From contig NZ_CP040297.1 in the NCBI RefSeq assembly GCF_013393945.1, positions 1,504,804 through 1,568,803 on the forward strand: 64,000 nt of DNA. The letters are read 5' to 3'. The translations under genes and the position numbers were made by a program. Position 1 is the stretch's first letter. Each line of letters starts with the position of its first letter. This DNA is from Nostoc sp. TCL26-01. Its GTDB lineage: Bacteria; Cyanobacteriota; Cyanobacteriia; Cyanobacteriales; Nostocaceae. Positions 9,009 through 17,378 of the stretch are shown here, piece by piece. The notes under the pieces are model-generated. The model searched no databases. It was not told the DNA's origin and was given only the letters and a program-made list of their open reading frames with translations.

Positions 9009-9073
9009 GTAGGGTGCGTCAGTATAAATAATTTATTCATGTAGTTAAATTTTATTACACTGACACACCCTAC
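9009..9073. mobile_element. 65-bp MITE-like inverted-repeat element
   Basis: Termini GTAGGGTGCGTCAGT and ACTGACACACCCTAC form an imperfect inverted repeat around a short AT-rich centre. A second element of the same 65 bp length and termini is at 32420-32484, and a solo end lies at 7064-7077. Confidence 0.75.
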
Positions 9074-9117
9074 CAAACTCAAAAAATATTAGAGATTTAT
9101 CAACTCATATTTAGGGA

Positions 9118-10224
9118 TTAAGCTGTTTGGGGTTGGACTAAGTTTTCTATGCCTTGAGTGACGGTAGCTGATTCAATTTTGTCACCAGCTTTGAGGGTAT
9201 CGAGAATATCTTTACCTTCCGTTAGATAGCCAAAAACTGAGTAACGACCATCTAAGAGGTTACGTCCGGCTGGGGTGAGTTCTGGTTCAAACAAGAAGAA
9301 GAAGACTTGAGAAGAACCACCATCAACTTGGCTTTCTGGACGAGCCATTGCTAATGCCCCAAAGGAAGAGAATGGTAGAACTGGCATATCGAGATAACGA
9401 CCAGCATCTTCGAGAGTAATGCCGTATGTTGGCTTTTTATCACCTTCGACGAGAATTTCTAAGGGAATAGCCCGATATTTACCTGTCGTGGGGTCGATAA
9501 AACCTTGTTCTTTACCTGGGGGATCTCCTGTTTGTAGGACGTAGGATTCTTCGGAACGAGTAAATTCTAACCCGTTATAAAAACCTCGTTGCACCAAATC
9601 CACAAAGTTACCAGCAGTTACAGGAGCGCTGTAACCGTCTACCACTACAGTCAAATCACCTTTGTTGGTTTTGATGGCTATGGTGGCGCGTCCTTTGAGT
9701 TGAGGCAGATTACTGTACTCGTCAGGAACTTCAAAGGGAAATTCCTTCACCATTGATTCTTCGATTAAAGAGACTAAATTAAGTAATTTGGCCCTTTCTT
9801 GCAGAATCTTTTCTTTATCTTTGGCTTGCGTCAGTTCTTCCACTTTCGCTACGCCAGATTTTAATTCATTAATCCAACTCTCGGCTTGAGATTGGCGTTC
9901 TTCCGGAACGCTTGCTAGGATTTGTGAAGGTTTATCAAGAATGCGGGATGCTTTACTCAGGTCTTTAGAGACTGCACCCCATCTTTTATTCGCCCGCAGT
10001 TGGTTAGAAATATCTTCTAAACTGGCTTGCAGTTCACGGACTGGCTTATTATTTATCGGGAGTGCATAACGTAATAGAGCTTTGCCGTCAGTAATTGCAT
10101 TTCCAGATGGCAAGGCGGCTCTACTGGAGGGAGTCCAGCCAGCTGTATTTATGCCTAAAAATATTGTTACCAACAGTATTGCCACGAGGCTGTTCTTCAG
10201 CCAGGATTTTAATAACTTAAGCAT
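9118..10224 (-). CDS. Lumenal cyclophilin-type peptidyl-prolyl isomerase (CYP38/TLP40-like)
   Basis: 368 residues: a hydrophobic N-terminal export signal (SLVAILLVTIFLGINTAGW), an alpha-helical region at about 45-170 and a C-terminal cyclophilin domain from about 185 (IAIKTNKGDLTVVVDGYSAPVTAGNFVDLVQRGFYNGLEFTR). The helical-plus-cyclophilin layout matches plant CYP38/TLP40, which acts in the thylakoid lumen in photosystem II assembly and repair. As in those proteins the isomerase motif is degenerate (QVFFFLFEPELTP), so catalytic activity is uncertain. It is divergent from efp. Confidence 0.85.
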   Translation of the reverse strand: MLKLLKSWLKNSLVAILLVTIFLGINTAGWTPSSRAALPSGNAITDGKALLRYALPINNKPVRELQASLEDISNQLRANKRWGAVSKDLSKASRILDKPSQILASVPEERQSQAESWINELKSGVAKVEELTQAKDKEKILQERAKLLNLVSLIEESMVKEFPFEVPDEYSNLPQLKGRATIAIKTNKGDLTVVVDGYSAPVTAGNFVDLVQRGFYNGLEFTRSEESYVLQTGDPPGKEQGFIDPTTGKYRAIPLEILVEGDKKPTYGITLEDAGRYLDMPVLPFSSFGALAMARPESQVDGGSSQVFFFLFEPELTPAGRNLLDGRYSVFGYLTEGKDILDTLKAGDKIESATVTQGIENLVQPQTA

Positions 10225-10562
10225 GGAATTGGCTCAATGCAGCATTAAATGGTTGACCAGGCGTAACCCATCAATCATCTTCCCACAGTACGAGCATGAG
10301 GAGTCAGGGGAGTGGAGACAAGGGGATAAGGGGACAAGGGGACAAGGAGACAGGGAGCAGGGGAGCAGGAGAGCAGGGGAGCAGGGGAGCAGGGGAGCAG
10401 GGGAGAAGAAGAAATGCTAATGACCAATGACCAATGACTATTGACTATTGACCATTGACCATTGACTAATGACCAATGACCAATGACCAATGACTAATTA
10501 CCTAATTACCACCCTTGAAGGGTACAATAAATGCCGATTGTCTTCCAAATTTTGAAAGCTTC
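10225..10562. repeat. Low-complexity G-rich tract and STRR array between cyp38-like gene and efp
   Basis: After about 70 bp of unique sequence comes a purine-rich run of GGGGACAA and GAGCAGGG-type tandem units (about 10305-10410). It is followed by GACCAAT/GACTATT heptads (about 10420-10500). The repeats occupy the space where the efp promoter must lie. No gene is seen here; a long frame through the repeats is a composition artefact. Confidence 0.75.
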
Positions 10563-11120
10563 ATGATTTCTAGTAACGATTTTCGACCCGGTGTATCAAT
10601 TGTCTTAGATGGGTCTGTATGGCGAGTGATAGATTTTCTTCACGTTAAGCCTGGTAAGGGTTCTGCCTTTGTACGGACGACCATCAAGAATGTCCAAAGT
10701 GGGAAAGTTTTAGAAAGAACTTTCCGGGCTGGGGAGACTGTACCGCAGGCTACTTTGGAAAAACTGACAATGCAGCATACCTATAAAGAGGGCGATGAGT
10801 TCGTCTTTATGGATATGGAAACTTATGAAGAGGGTAGACTTAGCGCTACACAAATTGGCGATCGCGTAAAATATCTCAAGGAAGGTATGGAAGTGAACGT
10901 CATTCGTTGGGGTGAGCAAGTACTGGAAGTGGAATTACCTAACTCTGTGGTTTTGGAAGTAATTCAGACAGACCCAGGTGTTAAAGGTGACACTGCTACA
11001 GGTGGCACTAAACCGGCAACGGTAGAAACTGGTGCAATTGTGATGGTTCCTTTGTTTATCTCTCAAGGGGAACGAATCAAAATTGATACTCGTGAAGATA
11101 AATACTTAGGCAGGGAATAG
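10563..11120 (+). CDS. efp: Elongation factor P
   Basis: Translation factor that relieves ribosome stalling at polyproline stretches by binding between P and E sites. The ATG at 10563 gives the standard start [10 protein letters not shown] and 185 residues; a longer frame from 10515 adds non-family sequence. The KOW-like N-terminal domain carries the [14 protein letters not shown] loop, whose tip Lys is where post-translational modification occurs in other bacteria. It lies 195 bp before accB on the same strand, an efp-accB pairing common in bacteria. Confidence 0.96.
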   Translation: MISSNDFRPGVSIVLDGSVWRVIDFLHVKPGKGSAFVRTTIKNVQSGKVLERTFRAGETVPQATLEKLTMQHTYKEGDEFVFMDMETYEEGRLSATQIGDRVKYLKEGMEVNVIRWGEQVLEVELPNSVVLEVIQTDPGVKGDTATGGTKPATVETGAIVMVPLFISQGERIKIDTREDKYLGRE

Positions 11121-11153
11121 ATTTTATCTCTTTTGAGAACAAATCCCGATTTC

Positions 11154-11171
11154 AATCCCTCACTAGGGATT
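11154..11171. terminator. Possible weak hairpin between efp and accB
   Basis: AATCCCT-CACT-AGGGATT forms a 7-bp stem with a 4-nt loop 34 bp after the efp stop. There is no U tract, so it is at most a partial terminator or an RNA-processing hairpin. Confidence 0.35.
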
Positions 11172-11315
11172 AAATCCCTGCCAGATATTAATTCAAAATT
11201 CAAAATTCAACATTAAGAAAGTCAGATTTTACTTGAGTTTCTGGGTTTGTTGCTTGATTTTGAAGAAGTAGTCTTAGATATTCTTATTTACGGACAGGTT
11301 GAGGTAATAAAAACT

Positions 11316-11855
11316 GTGCCATTGGACTTTAATGAAATCCGTCAACTGCTGGCAACGATCGCACAAACAGATATTGCAGAAGTAACGCTCAAAAGTGATG
11401 ACTTTGAACTCACAGTCCGTAAAGCTGTCAGTGCAAGCAATTATATTGTGCCAAATAGTCAAGCACCATTGAGCAGTGTGGTTGCTTCGGGATTGCCATC
11501 AGTTACTCAGGCTACCCCAACTCCACCAGTATCGGAGGTGGGGACAAGCCGTATTTCTGAGCAGGTGGTGGCTAGTTCTGGTACACAGTCTGGAGCTAAA
11601 ATAATCGACCAGAAATGGGTGGAAGTACCTTCACCGATGGTAGGGACATTTTATCGCGCTCCGGCTCCGGGTGAAGCGCCATTTGTGGAAGTAGGCGATC
11701 GCGTCCGTCAAGGTCAAACTGTCTGTATCATCGAAGCTATGAAGCTGATGAATGAAATTGAGGTTGAGGTATCGGGAAAAGTTATGGAACTTCTCGTCCA
11801 AAATGGCGAACCAGTGGAATATGGTCAACCGTTGATGCGAATTAACCCTGATTAA
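11316..11855 (+). CDS. accB: Biotin carboxyl carrier protein of acetyl-CoA carboxylase
   Basis: Carries the biotin that shuttles CO2 between the biotin carboxylase and carboxyltransferase of acetyl-CoA carboxylase. The GTG at 11316 is chosen because it starts the family N-terminus (V/M)[11 protein letters not shown] and is preceded by GAGGT; this gives 179 residues. A flexible Pro/Ser/Thr-rich linker spans about residues 55-100. The biotinyl domain follows with the EAMKLMNE motif holding the biotinylated lysine. Confidence 0.95.
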   Translation: MPLDFNEIRQLLATIAQTDIAEVTLKSDDFELTVRKAVSASNYIVPNSQAPLSSVVASGLPSVTQATPTPPVSEVGTSRISEQVVASSGTQSGAKIIDQKWVEVPSPMVGTFYRAPAPGEAPFVEVGDRVRQGQTVCIIEAMKLMNEIEVEVSGKVMELLVQNGEPVEYGQPLMRINPD

Positions 11856-11933
11856 GTATTAATCTATATAACAAGTGAGTCATTACCATCAATGAGTCAT
11901 TGGTAAAACAGTCAGTTGTGCGGGTTAATCCTG

Positions 11934-12278
11934 ATGAAACAAGCGTTGCCTGTACCTCAAGAAGTGGTGCAACAAGTAGCCGAATACTTCAGCCTGTTAA
12001 GTGAACCGATGCGCTTGCGCCTGTTGCACTTACTTAGGGATGAAGAGAAATGCGTACAAGAGTTGGTAGAGGCAACCCAGACTTCACAGGCAAATGTGTC
12101 TAAACACCTGAAAGTAATGTGGCAAGCCGGAATCCTTAGCCGCCGCAGTGAAGGGACTTGTGCTTATTATAGGGTGGAAGACGAAATGATTTTTGAATTA
12201 TGTAATCGGGTTTGCGATCGCTTGGCGACAAGGTTAGAACAGCAAGCCCGTAATTTTCGGGTGCTAAGTAAGAATTGA
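11934..12278 (+). CDS. ArsR/SmtB-family transcriptional regulator
   Basis: About 114 residues from the ATG at 11934 (an upstream TTG at 11916 is also in frame). The winged HTH reads SEPMRLRLLHLLRDEEKCVQELVEATQTSQANVSKHLKVMWQAGILSRRSEGTCAYYRV. One Cys lies in the alpha-3 position where SmtB/ArsR proteins often bind metal, and two more lie in the last helix (FELCNRVCDRL). A metal, arsenic or thiol sensor is therefore possible, but no metal-handling gene is adjacent. It starts 78 bp after accB. Confidence 0.85.
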   Translation: MKQALPVPQEVVQQVAEYFSLLSEPMRLRLLHLLRDEEKCVQELVEATQTSQANVSKHLKVMWQAGILSRRSEGTCAYYRVEDEMIFELCNRVCDRLATRLEQQARNFRVLSKN

Positions 12279-12289
12279 GGGAAGAGTCA

Positions 12290-12456
12290 AAAAGTCAATA
12301 GTCAATAGTCAATAGTCAACAGTTCAAAAAACTTGATTTTGGTCGCTAGTCCGCACAACGGAGGAAAATACGCAAGCGGCTGGCTCCCTTTGACTATGGA
12401 CTATGGACTATTGACGACCCTCATTTATGGTTTATTGGTTGAGTGCGTAAGTCCTA
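12290..12456. mobile_element. Truncated or degenerate MITE, inverted relative to 13236-13379
   Basis: Ends on the right with TGCGTAAGTCCTA (12444-12456), preceded by TTTATTGGTTGAG, and contains GTCAACAGTTC and CTTGATTTTGG blocks. All of these recur inverted in 13236-13379. The left terminal repeat is not recognisable and the centre carries about 40 bp of extra sequence. Confidence 0.7.
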
Positions 12457-12466
12457 CTAATGACTC

Positions 12467-13084
12467 TTAAAGTGGATAATCTTTCTTGAAACTGTCACGA
12501 GTTAGGGGCTGTTCTAGTACCACACCTTCACCGCCTAGAACATCTAAAGTTTTACCGTTGATGTCAATGTATACTTTGGCGTTGGGGTTTAAGGATGAGG
12601 CGGTGTAGACTACTTGCCCGACACGACCCATCATTGAGGTACTACCGCCACCTTTGATAAAATCTTCAGATAAGTTAACGTGAACTTCGTTATTATTTTC
12701 TACTCTCAGCCCTAGTAACTTGGTTCCTTTGGGAATCGTGGTAGAATTGGTTCCTTCTGTTGGGCCTGCTAATAAATTTTCAAAAGCTGTTTCTAAGGCT
12801 TGGTTGGGACGTACAGTCGCTACTCTGACTGGTTGAGGAACTAAAGCTACATTTTTATCTGTAGGTTTGAGCCAATAAACGTTAGCTGTTTGCTCTTTTC
12901 CCGGTTGTTTGGTTGTAGGTTGTTCTGGTTTTTGGACATTTTGGGATGGATTTGGCTGTGTGGGAGGATTGTTGGTGGGTTGGGAAGTCAACCAAGCTAC
13001 TCCACCACCTACAGCAATCACGGCGGCTGAGACGGCTGCAATTACACCTGAAGATATACGATTTGATCCTTGTTGGTTATTCAT
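12467..13084 (-). CDS. GerMN-domain exported protein
   Basis: 205 residues from the ATG at 13084 (MNNQQGSNRISSG); a longer frame adds 30 residues without support. An N-terminal hydrophobic segment (GVIAAVSAAVIAVGGGVAWL) anchors or exports it, followed by a Pro/Gln/Thr-rich linker at about 37-68. The GerMN domain spans about 70-190 (TANVYWLKP, ALETAFENLLAGPTEG, VHVNLSEDFIKGGG, VVYTASSLNPNAKVYIDINGK). GerMN occurs in spore germination protein GerM and in many non-spore-forming envelope proteins, so a cell-envelope role is likely but undefined. MITEs lie on both sides. Confidence 0.85.
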   Translation of the reverse strand: MNNQQGSNRISSGVIAAVSAAVIAVGGGVAWLTSQPTNNPPTQPNPSQNVQKPEQPTTKQPGKEQTANVYWLKPTDKNVALVPQPVRVATVRPNQALETAFENLLAGPTEGTNSTTIPKGTKLLGLRVENNNEVHVNLSEDFIKGGGSTSMMGRVGQVVYTASSLNPNAKVYIDINGKTLDVLGGEGVVLEQPLTRDSFKKDYPL

Positions 13085-13235
13085 GTTTAAAACCTTCCTG
13101 ACTGAGGGCTGAGATAGTCTTGTTGTGAAGAGCAGCCTGGTTAAAGACGATACTGACAAATGGAGAGTTTCCAAAAACCTAAAGGATAGCTCTGTAAGTT
13201 CAAATGCTGCGCTTTCTCGTTACTAGAGACTTTAT

Positions 13236-13379
13236 TAGGACTTACGCACTCAACCAATAAACCCTTCTGAGGGTGGTCAATAGTCAATAGTCAATGGTCA
13301 AAATCAAGTTTTTTTGGACTGTTGACTATGGACTATTGACAAAAAAGCCAGAAAATTTAGTGACACTGCGTAAGTCCTA
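13236..13379. mobile_element. 144-bp MITE with 13-bp TIRs and TTTAT target duplication
   Basis: Perfect terminal inverted repeats TAGGACTTACGCA (13236-13248) and TGCGTAAGTCCTA (13367-13379) are flanked on both sides by TTTAT (13231-13235 and 13380-13384). The inside holds GTCAATAGTCAATAG heptads and no coding frame. Related pieces are at 12290-12456 and 63140-63186. Confidence 0.85.
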
Positions 13380-13519
13380 TTTATTTCTAATTCTAGAATT
13401 GGCTTGAGGAATTCGTCACCTGTCAGATTATATAACTGTTATTTTTCTGGAAATTCTTAATAATTGAATGGAAAACGCAGAGGAGGGCAGAGAGTTTAGA
13501 AGCCTCCGCCCTGAATGGG

Positions 13520-15334
13520 TTATTTTTTATTGGCTATTGCTGTTGTAATCCATTGTTTGAGTGTAGTAATAACTTCATCAATCGGGATTTCTTGGGAGTT
13601 GCGGGTTGCTCTTTCTACAACTTCAACTTTGCCATTACTAATGGCTCGTCCGGTAACAATACGATAGGGAATGCCAATTAAATCAGCATCTTTAAATTTA
13701 ACGCCAGCTCGTTCATCGCGGTCATCTAGTAAGGTTTCAATTCCCGCTTGATTGAGTTCTGTGTAAAGTTTTTGGGCAATTTCGATTTGTTGAGCATCTT
13801 TTATGTTGGGAATGGTGACGATCGCATGATATGGTGCGATCGCTACTGGCCAAATGATGCCGTCTTTGTCATAAGATTGCTCTACGGCTGACTGTGCTAA
13901 CCGGGATACGCCTACGCCATAGCAGCCCATGACGAGGGGTTTTTCTTCTCCTTGTTCGTTGGTATAGGTTGCACCTAATACTTGGGAATATTTAGTTCCT
14001 AGTTGGAAGATGTGACCGACTTCTATGCCTCTGGCGCTTTTTAATGTTTGTTCGGGGTGATGAATGGCGCGATCGCCTGGTCTAGCTTTTCGCACATCTA
14101 CTATACTTTCTGGTAGAGGAAATTGTTCACCCCAATTTGCCCCAACGACGTGATAATTAGCTTCATTTGCACCTGTAATGAAGTTTTTCAACTCAACGGC
14201 TGTTTGATCAACTAAGCGCACAAATTGAGGATGAATTTGTTTATTTTTAGTAATGTAGTCATCAGCAATATCTGGGGCAATGTAGCCGAGAGGTAAAGTT
14301 TTTGCTGCCCAAGTTTGTTGTGTTTCTGCACTCGGTACAGTTAAGCTAATAATTGTGTTTGCACCGTAATTAGTGGCTAATCTAGTTAACTCGTTCTGTA
14401 ATTTTACTTCATTAACTTCTTGATCACCTCGAATACTGACTAATACCAAAACAGTTAAACCATTATCGTAAACTGTTTGATAAAGAACATTTTTGACTAT
14501 TTGTGTGGGTGAAGCTTTGAGGAACTGAGTTACTTTTTCTATGGTTTCTGTTCCCGGTGTTTCTCGTTTTGCAAAACTAGTAAACTGTGATATTTCCGCA
14601 TCAGCAGGTAAGGAAACAGCCTTTTCCACGTTAGCGGCGTATTTCCCATCATCTGTGTAGAGAACTTCGTCTTCTCCTGCTTCCGCTAACACCATAAACT
14701 CTGTGGAACCAGAACCACCAATTGCACCAGAATCAGCTTCTACGGGACGAAACGCTAAACCCGCACGCCGCAGCATATTGCTGTAGGCTTGGTACATATC
14801 TTGGTAGGTTTTTTTCAGACTTTCTTCATCAGTGTGGAAGGAGTAACCATCCTTCATGATAAATTCCCGTCCGCGCATCAACCCAAACCGGGGACGAATC
14901 TCATCACGGAATTTGGTTTGCAGTTGATACAAATGTAGGGGTAGCTGACGGTAAGAGCGAATCATATCACGAGCGATCGCTGTAATTACTTCCTCGTGCG
15001 TCGGCCCTAAGCCTAATTGTTGCTCACGTCGGTCAATTAGGGAAAACATAATCCCTTCAGCTTTGGTGTAAGTATCCCAGCGTCCCGATTCTTTCCACAA
15101 CTCAGAGGGTTGTAGTTGGGGAAGTAAACACTCTTGTGCGCCTGTAGCGTTCATTTCTTCCCGCACAATTTGAGAAACCTTTTGCAGCACACGCCACATC
15201 AAAGGGAGATAAGCATATATACCACTACCGATGCGACGAATATAACCTGCACGCAGCAATAACTTATGGCTAGGAATCTCCGCATCAGCCGGATCATCCC
15301 TCAGTGTGACGAATAACATTTGTGACAGTCGCAT
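13520..15334 (-). CDS. proS: Prolyl-tRNA synthetase
   Basis: Charges tRNA-Pro. The 604-residue product has the bacterial-type ProRS architecture: class II motif 1 region near residues 50-80, motif 2 ([26 protein letters not shown]) near 140-165, the inserted editing domain at about 220-400 ([19 protein letters not shown] and onwards) and motif 3 ([10 protein letters not shown]) near 445. The anticodon-binding domain follows ([14 protein letters not shown]). It reads away from the IS element; a perfect palindrome lies just upstream. Confidence 0.96.
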   Translation of the reverse strand: MRLSQMLFVTLRDDPADAEIPSHKLLLRAGYIRRIGSGIYAYLPLMWRVLQKVSQIVREEMNATGAQECLLPQLQPSELWKESGRWDTYTKAEGIMFSLIDRREQQLGLGPTHEEVITAIARDMIRSYRQLPLHLYQLQTKFRDEIRPRFGLMRGREFIMKDGYSFHTDEESLKKTYQDMYQAYSNMLRRAGLAFRPVEADSGAIGGSGSTEFMVLAEAGEDEVLYTDDGKYAANVEKAVSLPADAEISQFTSFAKRETPGTETIEKVTQFLKASPTQIVKNVLYQTVYDNGLTVLVLVSIRGDQEVNEVKLQNELTRLATNYGANTIISLTVPSAETQQTWAAKTLPLGYIAPDIADDYITKNKQIHPQFVRLVDQTAVELKNFITGANEANYHVVGANWGEQFPLPESIVDVRKARPGDRAIHHPEQTLKSARGIEVGHIFQLGTKYSQVLGATYTNEQGEEKPLVMGCYGVGVSRLAQSAVEQSYDKDGIIWPVAIAPYHAIVTIPNIKDAQQIEIAQKLYTELNQAGIETLLDDRDERAGVKFKDADLIGIPYRIVTGRAISNGKVEVVERATRNSQEIPIDEVITTLKQWITTAIANKK

Positions 15335-15370
15335 CGTTTATTTCTTTACTCCTGATTTTTAACTTTTTCA

Positions 15371-15412
15371 GCATTCATCCTACACTCCTAAGAGTGAGTG
15401 TAGGATGAATGC
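15371..15412. promoter_or_regulatory. Perfect 17-bp palindrome upstream of proS
   Basis: Arms 15371-15387 and 15396-15412 are fully complementary, around an 8-base loop (CTAAGAGT). It lies 36 bp before the proS start and at the edge of the IS200/IS605 element. It could be a transcription stop protecting the gene, a structure at the IS left end, or a proS leader hairpin. No U tract is present on either strand. Confidence 0.5.
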
Positions 15413-15484
15413 GCGTGAGTTGACGACAGTCCTCTGACCAATGCCGAAGGCGAGGGAAGAGGACGTGGAGGAAACGAACAATTT

Positions 15485-15904
15485 CTAAGTTTTTTCTTCT
15501 GGTGTCTCTTGCGCTTCAATATATTTTCTAAGAGTAGAGACAGTAACGCCGCCACAACTGGCAACAAAATACGAGCCACTCCAAAATACATCTTTCCAGT
15601 AAAACTGTTCCAAGTGTTCTGAAAATTCCTGGCGTAGCTTTCTAGAAGATACAGATTTGAGATTATTTACCAACTTACTAAGTTCAACGTCTGGATGATA
15701 TTGAAAAAGTGCGTGTACGTGGTCTTCCTCACCATTAAACTCAATCAACTTACAATCCCATTTTTCTAGTAACTCTTCAACTATAGTATTCAGTCTTTTT
15801 AGCATATCTGCCGTAAAAGCTTTGCGTCGATACTTAGTCACTAAAACCAAGTGAACTTTCAAGTCACTTACTGACCTTCCTTTAGAAACAAAATCATTTT
15901 TCAT
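15485..15904 (-). CDS. tnpA: IS200/IS605 transposase TnpA (Y1 HUH)
   Basis: 139 residues, normal for TnpA, the single-strand DNA transposase that cuts and joins element ends through a 5'-phosphotyrosine. The metal-binding HUH motif is H62-V-H64 within EEDHVHALF, and the catalytic tyrosine is Y128 in STLRKYIEAQ. The sequence LVLVTKYRRKAF near the N-terminus is typical of the family. All catalytic residues are intact, so the element could be active. Confidence 0.93.
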   Translation of the reverse strand: MKNDFVSKGRSVSDLKVHLVLVTKYRRKAFTADMLKRLNTIVEELLEKWDCKLIEFNGEEDHVHALFQYHPDVELSKLVNNLKSVSSRKLRQEFSEHLEQFYWKDVFWSGSYFVASCGGVTVSTLRKYIEAQETPEEKT

Positions 15905-15926
15905 TTTTTTTGGAATTCATCTGAAT

Positions 15927-15956
15927 ATCAGTGTATGCTAAAATAGCAACACTGAT
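15927..15956. promoter_or_regulatory. Near-perfect inverted repeat between divergent tnpA and tnpB
   Basis: ATCAGTGTATGCTA and TAGCAACACTGAT are complementary apart from a one-base bulge, around an AA centre. It sits exactly in the 64-bp spacer that must drive both genes, so it may be an operator or a structure limiting expression. Confidence 0.55.
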
Positions 15957-15968
15957 TAGGTCGAGTAA

Positions 15969-17144
15969 GTGAGAATATCCTACCAGTACCGCTTAAAGCC
16001 CACAAAACAACAAGCTGAAATAATCGACAACACACTAGATATGTTGCGCTGTCAGTACAATTATCAGATTGGACAAAGGTTTGAGTGGTTGGAGCAAAAT
16101 CGTTGCTCTATTGATAGATGTTCTCTAATTGTTTGTCATTTACCAGAGTTAAAAAACAAGCCCAATCGCTTTAGCCAACAAGCCTCATTAACCCAACTAA
16201 AAAAGGATAGACCTTGGTACAAAGGTATTCACTCTCAAGTACTGCAAGAAGTACCTAAAAAAGTAGAGATAGCTTTTGACCGATGGCTTAAAGGTGATGC
16301 TAACGGTAAACGTAGTGGTAAACCAAGATTCAAAGCTAAAGGTCAATATAAAACTTTTATTTATCCGCAATTCAAAAGGGAGCATTTCCAGAACGACAAA
16401 ATAACACTTTCAAAGATTGGGGTAGTCAAAGTAATTGTTCATCGTCAAATACCAGTTGGTTTTGATATTAAAACTGTTGCTGTTACTAAAAAAGCTGATG
16501 GTTATTATGTAACATTGAGCTTAGAGGACAGAACAGTTCCAGCAATTAAGCCTGATTTTGATGGCTTAAATATTGTCGGCATTGATGTAGGATTGATAGA
16601 CTTCCTTGTTACATCAGACGACGAAAGGATAGTATCGCCTAAATTTTTACGCAAAGCTGAACGTAAATTAAAGTCAGCACAACGCAAAGTGTCAAGACGT
16701 AAGAAAGGTTCTAACCGTCGTAAAAAAGCTATTAACAAACTGAGTAAACAACACAAAAAATTAGCTGATACTAGAAAGGATTTTCATTTCAAAACAGCTA
16801 AAGCATTACTTGATAAATACGATGTAGTAGCTGTTGAAAAATTGAATATTAAGGGACTTGTTAAAACAAAACTGGCTAAAAGTATTAATGATGCCGGATG
16901 GGGACAGTTTATAACCATACTTTCAAACAAAGCCGAAAATGCTGGTTTGAAGGTAATAGCTGTTAATCCCAACGGTACTAGTCAAGAATGTTCTAACTGT
17001 AGTCACAAAGTCAAAAAGCCGCTATCTCAAAGAATGCACGATTGTCCTAATTGTAAAGTTAGTTTGTGTAGAGATTTGAACGCCGCTATCAACATCAAGA
17101 ATCGTGGGACGCACGATCTAAAAGCTCAGATAATGTCCTCATAA
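15969..17144 (+). CDS. tnpB: RNA-guided nuclease TnpB of IS200/IS605
   Basis: 391 residues from a GTG start. TnpB proteins use an omega RNA from the element's right end to cut DNA at the donor site, favouring element retention. The RuvC-like triad is visible: D206 in NIVGIDVGL, E290 in VVAVEKLNIKG and D369 in CRDLNAAINI. The zinc finger is C341-X2-C344 and C359-X2-C362. The N-terminus (YQYRLKPTKQQ) is typical. Catalytic residues are complete, so an active nuclease is plausible. Confidence 0.93.
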   Translation: MRISYQYRLKPTKQQAEIIDNTLDMLRCQYNYQIGQRFEWLEQNRCSIDRCSLIVCHLPELKNKPNRFSQQASLTQLKKDRPWYKGIHSQVLQEVPKKVEIAFDRWLKGDANGKRSGKPRFKAKGQYKTFIYPQFKREHFQNDKITLSKIGVVKVIVHRQIPVGFDIKTVAVTKKADGYYVTLSLEDRTVPAIKPDFDGLNIVGIDVGLIDFLVTSDDERIVSPKFLRKAERKLKSAQRKVSRRKKGSNRRKKAINKLSKQHKKLADTRKDFHFKTAKALLDKYDVVAVEKLNIKGLVKTKLAKSINDAGWGQFITILSNKAENAGLKVIAVNPNGTSQECSNCSHKVKKPLSQRMHDCPNCKVSLCRDLNAAINIKNRGTHDLKAQIMSS

Positions 17145-17160
17145 AGGAGTCTCTGAGAAG

Positions 17161-17188
17161 CCATCGCCTCCCTTCGGGTAGGCGATGG
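17161..17188 (+). ncRNA. Right-end hairpin, putative 3' part of omega RNA
   Basis: CCATCGCCTCCC and GGGTAGGCGATGG form a 12-bp stem with one bulge and a TTC loop, 17 bp after the tnpB stop. In characterised elements the omega RNA scaffold spans the tnpB 3' end and right end, with the guide taken from the sequence just beyond. That role is inferred here by position. Confidence 0.5.
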
Positions 17189-17261
17189 GTACGTCACATC
17201 ACTAATTTCTGTATCAACTACATTACGAAATATCGAGCATGAAGTATGAATTTATTTAGTC

Positions 17262-17378
17262 AATGGTCATTAGTCATTAGTCAATGGTCATTAGTCATTA
17301 GTCATTGCTAAAACTCTTACCCAATCCCCAATCCCCAATCCCCAATCCCCATTACCCAATCCCCAATCCCCAATCCCC
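17262..17378. repeat. Composite heptad array: STRR, connector, CCCCAAT units up to the plsC-like start
   Basis: GTCATTA/GTCAATG heptads (17262-17307), then a connector TAAAACTCTTAC (17309-17320), then about eight CCCCAAT-type heptads that run directly into the ATG at 17379. The same module order occurs at 39991-40345 and, inverted, at 46341-46401. Confidence 0.85.

Larger units (their letters stand above)
15413..17195. mobile_element. IS200/IS605-family element with divergent tnpA and tnpB
   Basis: Contains a Y1 transposase on the minus strand and a TnpB nuclease on the plus strand, reading outward from a shared spacer, with a structured end on each side. The left end (about 15413-15484) has an imperfect hairpin with arms GTCCTCT and AGAGGAC; the right end has the hairpin at 17161-17188. 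IS605-family elements have no terminal inverted repeats or target duplication, so the exact borders cannot be fixed; the limits given are approximate. Confidence 0.8.
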
